NCBI GenBank assembly: GCA_020091685.1
Contig: CM034604.1
Location: forward strand, 5,507,820-5,571,819
Reading direction: 5' to 3'
Length of the DNA stretch: 64,000 nt
Source of the DNA: Lutjanus erythropterus
Taxonomy: Eukaryota; Chordata; Actinopteri; Lutjaniformes; Lutjanidae
Part shown: positions 56,631 to 64,000 of the stretch, piece by piece
Position numbering within the stretch: the first letter of the stretch is position 1
Layout: the number at the start of each line of letters is the position of its first letter
Position numbers and translations under genes: made by a program
Notes under the pieces: model-generated
Told to the model about the DNA's origin: nothing
What the model saw: the letters and a program-made list of their open reading frames with translations, nothing else
The model's database searches: none

Positions 56631-57299
56631 GTAAGCAACACACAGCCGCGTACGTGTTAATGCGGGGCGAGTGAAGCTTACTGTCGTCAAATCGACAAAA
56701 TCAATCAGCAGCCATTGCCATGGTAATTAATTACTATGATGACGATTTTCCGTGCCTCCAGCGCAGCGGTGGCTGCAGGCTGGCGTCATGATAAACCGGC
56801 TCCTTTCCTCTCGATGTCATCCTGTGTCACGATACACACGCACACACAACAAAAACAACGCTGGCGTTAGCGAAGTCGTTTTGACAGTTTTGTCCCTTTT
56901 AATGTCCTTAGAATTTTATTCCGTTTCTTTTTGTCCCCTAATGGAAAACTTGGGCTCACAAACCAATACAATACTAATTACATGTATTTCCAAAACACGT
57001 GTTGTGTTGCCTTCATTAATATGGGAAAGGTCGAAGTTATAAGGATTGGAAAATGTGACGAATGAGGGCTGAAGCAGTGTCAAATAATCACAACACCTAT
57101 GTAATTACAGTGACAGTGAAGCCCACTGTATTGTGACTTGAAAGTCTGGTGCGATTCCTCTCTTTTCTATCTCAAATAATGACAAAACCACTAATATTAT
57201 CCGTCACCAAAAGAACTAAGTAAGCATGCCGGTGCTGTAGCGGAACGCACATTAAAACGACTGAGCACGAGTATCTAATTTACGGGAGCACTGAACGCA

Positions 57300-57414
57300 T
57301 CAGCGCTCGTGTCAAGGAGAGTGGGCGGTCTGTCAACGTCTGACCCACCGACACACACTACCTTACTGATGTGTCGTGGCTTTAGTATTTCGGCAGCGAA
57401 AACAGTGGTCCAAG
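57300..57414 (+). other. Candidate non-coding first exon B of a downstream gene
   Basis: A second CpG-containing stretch ends at GGTCCAAG|GTAAGCGTA, again a strong donor, 784 bp after the first. It might be an alternative first exon of the same gene or a second exon if an acceptor exists upstream. No coding signal; inferred from composition and donor only. Confidence 0.3.
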
Positions 57415-58079
57415 GTAAGCGTATTTAACTAATTATTACATTCAAATGATATTCATGTGAAAATGATTAAAATGCTTGTCGGTTGTGAGGGTATTAGTAT
57501 CATGTCGGTGCACGCGGTAGCAGAGGAAAGTTTCTGTGATTGGGTAATACCATGTGGGCGCTCATTGATATATCAAACAGGTTTCTGGACTATTTTTTGT
57601 GTGGTTGCCGTTTCTTTATGCTGTGATAGTAAAAAATGAGTTGTATTTGTGACAGAAAAGCTACGTAATGTCTCGCCCTGTTACGTTAACTGTAAAGAGC
57701 CATTCAGACACATTAGCAGACGTAAGCCGGTTTGGCTAGCTCCCGCAGCTGAAATGAATGACTTGTCGCTGCGTGTTGCAACTAATAAGCCAAATCAGGA
57801 GCACGTCCGTTTGTGTTCACATGGCATTTTAAAAACGAATATGCTCTTCACTTCAGCACACGCAGCGTCATGTGTTTTACCTTTTAGACAATACAGTAAT
57901 TCATTAGTCCTTTACTCTGTTTTGTGTAAAGCCAATATTTACCTCTTGGTTTGAACGAACCGGTTTAATGTTTGTCCCTACAGAGATGCTATAGTTAATC
58001 ATAGACTTTTGGAAAAGCCTGAATGATGAGAATAGCATGTATGGAAGCATGAGAGCAATGTATTTTCATGCTGCAACAA
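57415..58079. other. Intergenic or intronic, nothing recognised
   Basis: The 101-codon frame at 57649-57954 has no domain. If the candidate first exons are real, this and everything to the right would be intron. Confidence 0.35.
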
Positions 58080-58910
58080 GATGTTTTCACGTTATTATGA
58101 CATACAAGTATATCACATCTCAAACTATTTATCCTAATAAATTATTGTTATAACATAAAGCGTTTGTTATAACGTGATAACTAACTTAGTGCTATAAAGT
58201 GAAATTACAACACTCCAACCAAACATGTTTATGTTAAAACAGTGACTTATCATGTTATGACATGAAACATTTCACGTTGTAACATAATGTAGTAGGGGTG
58301 TAACAATGCATCGATCTGGATCGATACATATATTCATTATTCAACGATCCAATATTATCAATGCAAAGTGATAATATTGATCTATATCATCATGTATAAA
58401 ATATGCATTTACTTTGAAAATCTCATGGCAGGTCAGTGTCAAATGTCTGGAAGAGGTCTGTCATAAAATTACTGAATCGCAATGCAGTCTTTTGTGATTT
58501 GAAAATAATTGATATCATGTAACTGTGATACTATATGTTGTATGTCCATTTAATAATCACAGACCATTGAATTGATTTGAAATCATATTGTGTAGGACTA
58601 TATGATATCAGCAAATATTGTATCATTGTCCAAAGAATCATTATAACATTGTATTATGATTAAACTTGTGATTTACACCCCTATTTTATAATATGTTGTT
58701 TATCTTGTTAATTATGAACCCTTGGACAATTGAAAGCAACAACTTATTGTTATAGCATGAAAAGTTTCATGTTATTACATGATAACTAAATTATAGTGTT
58801 AAAATGTGACATAACAAGTTATCGCATTAAAACATAAAACATTTTATGTTGTAACAACAAGCTGTCACAATATATGATGAAACTTTAACAGTATAACAAG
58901 ATAAATATTA
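58080..58910. repeat. AT-rich palindromic repeat field
   Basis: Words such as GTTATAACATG, CATGTTATGACATGAAACAT, ATGTTATTACATGATAAC and ATTTTATGTTGTAAC recur on both sides of the MITE at 58293-58683. They form an irregular repeat of roughly 20-45 bp built on the self-complementary core of TTATAACATGA. Confidence 0.65.
58293..58683. mobile_element. hAT-type MITE (TAGGGGTGTAA ends)
   Basis: TAGGGGTGTAACAATG at the left and, read inwards, TAGGGGTGTAAATCAC at the right are inverted. The interior has CATCGATCTGGATCGAT and ATAATATTGATC, typical of fish families with this end. No good target duplication is visible. Confidence 0.7.
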
Positions 58911-59641
58911 TGTTGTTAGAACAAGACAAGTTTCTTGGTTTGTATGTTATTTTTTTAACTGGAAAATATATTTTTATCATGTGAAAACAATAAACTGTGA
59001 ACGCTACAATGTGATACTTATCTGTTTTTCTTTTATGGCTTGGCAGTAATATGCCATACGTATGGGCCAAAGACTGACTGAGTGGTTTAATAGCATTGTT
59101 TTAATTTGTCTTAAAAAAAGAATTGATTAAGTAATAACTATGTGTGGAACATTTGGTACACTGCTGTGAACAAACATCACACAAAATATTTCTTACAATT
59201 TTGCTAATGTAAACAGTACACATTAAAACAAATTTTTATTAAAAAGATCAGCACAGTAAAGAAACCACCAGGAGATGATAGACATTTGTCACCAGCCAGA
59301 AATTTGTCCATGCTGCCTTTTAGATTTCTAGTTGTATTGCAGCCAGGTAATGTTGTAAATGAGTTACCAGAACTTCTGAATGGCAATATTGGAGTTTACA
59401 GGATTTTCCAATCTGTGTAATGCGGTTGTGGAGAATGAATAGAGGCAATGGACGTTTGAAACATATTTCTGCCGTTTGGCGGCTGCTTGTCAGGTCATGG
59501 GGTAACAAAGAGATTGAAAACTGAAGTCAGTGTTTTCATTGTGTTGGTGAAGTAGAACATTGAGCAAACAAGTGCTCACTTCAGAGCCTTTCCCACTGCC
59601 TCACTTTGAAGACTGCATTTTCTTCAGTACAATCACAAATC

Positions 59642-59660
59642 CCTGACCTGTGAGGTCAGG
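59642..59660. promoter_or_regulatory. Everted nuclear-receptor half-site palindrome
   Basis: CCTGACCT, spacer GTG, AGGTCAGG: two perfect AGGTCA half-sites pointing outwards with a 3-nt spacer. Function unknown. Confidence 0.3.
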
Positions 59661-62600
59661 TAGGGGCTTTAGAGAAAGTTTGCCAGAGCTTGTAACATAC
59701 CAAACAGTCCCGTCCTGAAGTTTGTCTGGCGTAACCAGGACATTATTGATGGCTCATGAGTCAAGACTTTGTAGTCTATATGAAGAATTGATTTCAGGTT
59801 GCATGGTCCAGTTTGCGACGTATAGATTTTATAATAGATGTAAATAAAAATCAGTTAATTTTACACCAGTTTTGTTTACTAAAATTTGTTGACAATGACA
59901 CGCACACACACAGTTCCACCTCCCTTCGTGTATCTCTGGTTCAGTGTCAGATCAGCAGAAGAGGTCCAAACTGACCAGTTATCTTCTCTGAGCAACTATC
60001 ACATCTTCTGCAGGCTAATGATTACAAAGCAGCTTCAACCAGGCACCATTCTCATCGTCACAAAAGACTAAACCAGCGCTTATGTTGTGTTTTGTTCACT
60101 GTTATCAGTCCTCAAAGGAACAGCCTGTACATTTCTTGATCCACTAAACTGATTTTATAACTGATGTTAGCACATTAACCACTGGTGTGGATTTTATATT
60201 TCACTTGTTTATCTTTGCTGCTCTTGAAAACAACATGTGATGCCAGTCTTTCTACATCTTGTCTCACAGTCTGTGGTGTGGTTGGTAGTTATTACACAAA
60301 GCAGGCCAGGGTTCAGCTGAAGGTTTAATGATTACTCAAATTATTGGCCTTTTGGGTCGCTGAGATACAAGCAGAGCTGGGGCCCATGGGTGCACGAATT
60401 CCTATGATGACAACTGTAAACCAGCTGTGCACTTGAGAACGCATGCAAACTTCAAGCACAGAGGAATGGGACTCAGCCCACAGAATCTGTTTGATTCAGA
60501 CAAGTCAGCTTTAAAAAACAGTTCTAGTCTAGTTTTAATTAGGGTTTTAACTAAAGATTATTATTCTATTTATGTTGCTACAATATCCTCTGAGTGGTAT
60601 TTAAGAGTATGTGACTGTACAGGAAATTGAACAGCTTTTGACCTGCCTGCTTACATGCACCTGTGTTTTCTAAAATAATCTGTCATGTACAAGTACTCAA
60701 AAAGTAGGCTAGGAAGGTATGATATCCAATCCTATTTACTCCTGCGACTGAAGCCAACCTACAGTTACAAACACACATTTGTTTGTCTGATGATTAGCTT
60801 GATCTTGCAGAAATCGTGAATATATCTGTTTCATTCCTCCAGTGCATCAACGTGCAGGTGTGCATGAACCTTTGAATTCAATAGGCTGCCGCCTGAGGCC
60901 AGAGGGCCAAAAAAAAAGTAACTTGATACTTGATGGTTGGTGAGAACAGCAGGTGTTGTGGATGTGTGCTATGAAATGTGGTACAAATATTGTTTTGTCC
61001 TCCTTAAAAAAAATTTAATAACTTAGCAATCCTCTGTGTTGTACTTGTAGCACACCACAGAATTTCAGTTTGTACTTTGCTTTATGACCAAATACCTACA
61101 AAACTAACATTCCCATTGCCAACACACTACAGAAAGGTAAAAATTAGCATGCTGACGTTAACATTTAGCTCGAAGCTTTGCAGTGCACAAGTACAGTCTG
61201 ACAGAGCAGCTAACTCCTGGCTGATTTCTTTTATCTTCCTGTCCAGGACAGTTAGGATTAAGGTTGCCCCCTAATAATCAACTAAACCTTTAGTCGGTGA
61301 GAAGAGTCTTGTTGGCAACTTTTTTCACTCATTCATTAGTCACTGAAAATAATAAATACGACTCCACTTGGGTAGTCACTAGTCCATTGCTGCTAACTGT
61401 GCTGCCATTAGCTAGTCCAGGGCTCAACAATAAGGCTTGCCCACTTTCTGGGGGCAGATGAAATGTCACATCGGGTTGGTAAATCTGCCCAGTCAGGCAA
61501 AGAATTCAAGACATTGTTTCATGCTGTGGTTAGCTCAGTTAGCAGTTAGCCTATTAGACTGGGATTAGATCGAGACTGATGGAAGCCAGTTTGACGACAG
61601 GGACTACAGTGGTGGTGAGGTGATTTCATAGTGGCCCTGACTAGGACTCTGACTCTGGGTCACGGCGGTGAAATCATCATATCACGTGCGATAATAACAC
61701 AATAAAAGGTCCACAATACAATACTTATCACAGTATTATAAAGAAAAATGATGACTTGAAAAATTTCCTTCTTTAAAAAAGAAGTTTACAGCATTGACCT
61801 AAGTATGTGCAAAAAGTAGTATGAATTGCCTTTGATAATGGATGCTTGAAATATGTACAAATGCAAAACAAAAACAATGCAACAGTCATAGGAAGTCCTT
61901 TAATAAGATAAATTTAACCAAGTAATATTGATGCAGCTATTGTCACATTTTGGGATGATATCGAGATCTTTTTTATTGTGATATTCAGTATATTGCTACA
62001 TCCCTAGAAAATATACATCATCCAATCATCAATTCTGATAAGGCTATTTCATTTTGTGAAGGTGGAAGTTATTTATTCCGATGTTTTGAACAAGACTTGT
62101 GTGATGTTGTACTGCATTAAAATACATTAGCAAAGTGTTGAGTGTCCTTGTTGGTTGATCAGACACATTCAGAATCATCTGGCAGCTTGCTTTGTGCCCC
62201 AAAAATACATATTCAAATAATTAGAAGTTAATATCATAAACAAGCAATGACTAGTTGACTAACAGTTTGACGTGTAAATCTTAATCTTATTCCCTTAATC
62301 CCTGTAAAGTATTGTGTTTAGTGTATTAAACACAGTGTTGGGTCTGTTTGTCTGAGGGGGAGAATGAAAATGTGCGATTTGCTTTGAACTACCTTGATAG
62401 GGTTTTATAAAGCACTGGCCTCATTCAGCGGTCCGTCCTGTGCAGCTGCAAACCTTCCCATCCTCTACCTGCTGTCTCACCATCAAACAGCACCTCTTTT
62501 ATTTTCCGCAATTTACACACAAGACGGGGGTGTGGGGATGAAAGCACCGATGCCACCAGCTCAGCCCCGACTACCTCAGGAAATGTATAATCATTGTCCC

Positions 62601-63350
62601 AGTGTTGCCAGGCAACCATGCCCCCCACCCCCCCGACCTCCTTGTACAATTTGTGATGCTCATGCTACCACCACCACCTAACACAAATACACACAGGGAG
62701 CCTGGTCAGAATACAAACAGTAGTGAACATGGACTTCTGTTTTTTGTCTCTCTTTTTTTTCTTGTGTGGTAAATGAAAAGACATGAGACAGATCGAAAGA
62801 GACTGGCATGAGTAAAATGAATGACCCTCAACCTACTGTATCTGATGAAGCCTGAGCATTAATTAAATACAGGACACTGAGGCATCGTGATTGCATTGGA
62901 TTTGAGTCGTGTTTCCCGTTTTGCACACTCTTTTGGTGGTAAGGCACAGCTCAAGTGAAATAGGCCTCGACCAACTGGTGCAGAAGCAAATTACTTGCTG
63001 TGAGCTGTGCTCTTTTGTGTTGAACATTCCTAAGTATTGTCTAATGCAGCAAACCATTAACTGTACACTGTTCAGACTGGAGTAGCCTTTGGGGTTACTG
63101 TTAAGTATCCTGTCAGAGGCAACATAAAGCGAGTGCTCTGAGGCTGAATGCATTTTTCTTATCTAAAAGGCAGCTATGAGTGGCATATTCCCATACCTTG
63201 TCATGTAGTATGGAAATAGCCTTTATTTTAGGAAGCTGTAGGCTTGGTAAGGCTATACCACTACAGTGAGTGTGCTTTAAAGGTCAGTTCAGTTAGGCTC
63301 TGAGGTTTGACTGCGAGAAAGAGCATTCCACGGCTGTGAGGGGAAATCCT

Positions 63351-63395
63351 ATTTGCATTTCATGAGATATTTAGACCTCTCTGTGAGATTTGCAT
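63351..63395 (+). promoter_or_regulatory. Paired octamer (ATTTGCAT) motifs
   Basis: Two exact ATTTGCAT octamers, at 63351-63358 and 63388-63395, lie in the same orientation 37 bp apart. The octamer is the POU-domain (OCT) binding site. The sequence around them is non-repetitive. Confidence 0.35.
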
Positions 63396-63624
63396 GCCAT
63401 ATCTCTGCCATTGTTTTAATGGGAAGAAGATAAGATCCATAACTTTGAAATGATAAGAACATTACAAAACAGCCCAAACCAGTCAGGGCAGCAGCAGCAG
63501 TCAGCCAGTCGTGTCAGATGCAACCCAGTTGAGTCATTAAAGACCAGGCCGAGGTGGCAGTTATCTCTGATTTCACTCTGAGTGGTTTTGCAATAACTTT
63601 TATTTCAGGCTGGATTCTTTTTTT

Positions 63625-63807
63625 AAAGATGATTTTTTTGGGGCTTTTGCCTTTATTGTGATAGGACAGCTGAGGATATGACAGGAAGGGGGGTAGAGAG
63701 AGGGGATGATACGCAGCAAATGCGTTGCAGGCGGGAATTGAACCAGCAGCCGATGATAGCCTCAATACATGGTGCGCACGCTCTACCGACTGAGCCGTAG
63801 GGGCGCC
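63625..63807 (-). mobile_element. tRNA-derived SINE, best-preserved copy
   Basis: On the minus strand: GGCGCCCCTACGGCTCAGTC and GGTAGAGCGTGCGCACC (tRNA head with A box), GGTTCAATTCCCGCC (B box, one change from consensus), CATTTGCTGCGTATCATCCC, and the tail AGCTGTCCTATCACAATAAA followed by GGCAAAAGCCCC. Order and spacing are those of an intact fish SINE. The 83-codon minus frame covers the repeat and is not a gene. Confidence 0.85.
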
Positions 63808-63942
63808 ATTATTTTAGTCTTACTTTTACACTTATTTCTTAATGTGTGCAGTTCATTCATATTTAGTGTGGATTTTGCATTGCCAGGAAGAATGTACAAT
63901 ATTGGATTTTTGCCAGTATCCAATATGATAATATTTTTAAAC

Positions 63943-64000
63943 TAGGGCTGTACAGTTAATCAAAATAAAATTGCAATCGCAATTGCAAAATCCAACTCAC
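63943..64000 (+). mobile_element. hAT-type MITE end, runs off the window
   Basis: TAGGGCTGTACAGTTAATC followed by a TTGCAATCGCAATTGCAA palindromic segment matches the start of TAGGGCTGCACGATTAATC-type fish MITEs. The rest lies outside the window. Confidence 0.6.

Larger units (their letters stand above)
58911..63624. other. Intergenic or intronic, mostly unrecognised
   Basis: No gene is recognised. A TACATCCCTA hAT-type terminus at about 61996-62005, read inwards TAGGGATGTAGC, closes an AT-rich segment (about 61670-62005) whose left end is not found. Open frames of 60-96 codons have no domains. Positions 63300-63480 look of high complexity and carry two octamer motifs. Confidence 0.4.

Noticed and set aside
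63625..63807. Intact tRNA gene
   Set aside because: The head has A and B boxes but is followed by the body and tail of a fish SINE and cannot form a full tRNA cloverleaf with CCA-end structure.

Overview
This is a piece of an animal nuclear genome, most likely a spiny-rayed teleost fish. The one clear host gene has six exons with canonical GT/AG introns, and the rest is AT-rich intergenic DNA crowded with fish-type mobile elements: L2/Maui-like LINE remnants, tRNA-derived SINEs, a Tc1-like transposon and many short hAT-type and TTAA-flanked inverted-repeat elements. No bacterial gene structure, CRISPR array or intact tRNA/rRNA gene is visible. The species call is inference.

The only confident protein-coding gene is rpl7l1 (ribosomal protein L7-like 1, a 60S-assembly factor), plus strand, exons between 48980 and 54571, polyadenylation signal at 54912. 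It encodes 247 residues with an open frame through every splice junction. Its 5' region carries a TCTCGCGAGA palindrome (48573), a CTCF-like site (48843) and a TATATA stretch (48911). Two candidate non-coding first exons of an unidentified downstream gene end at GTAAGC donors at 56630 and 57414.

Region 1-48000 is gene-poor. In order it holds a foldback MITE with a Penelope/hammerhead-like insert (1.7-2.4 kb), a SINE (3.2 kb), a hAT-type element (4.0-4.6 kb), L2-like LINE pieces (7.0-7.9, 9.2-9.6, 13.5, 25.6-26.5 kb), a MITE with an expanded internal minisatellite (10.7-11.8 kb, second inverted copy at 34.1-34.9 kb), a nested stack of foldback MITE plus hAT MITE plus LINE ending in a near-perfect 65-nt hairpin (14.5-15.9 kb), a ~200-234 bp tandem repeat (17.4-18.2 kb), an element with 17-bp perfect terminal inverted repeats (21.5-21.9 kb), a TTAA element (28.4-29.1 kb), a GC-rich island (33.0-33.4 kb), a TTAA MITE interrupted by a hAT element with a perfect 8-bp target duplication (35.8-37.6 kb), a TGACTAAAAC minisatellite (39.7-40.2 kb), a broken Tc1-like transposon with DD36E spacing (44.0-44.9 kb) and two tandem duplications (47.0-47.8 kb).

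Region 55-64 kb contains further nested MITEs, a GT/AT microsatellite, an AT-rich palindromic repeat field around 58 kb, a SINE at 63.6 kb, and quieter single-copy DNA with a pair of octamer motifs at 63.35 kb. No multi-gene system is present; the interest lies in nested mobile elements and candidate regulatory sites around rpl7l1.
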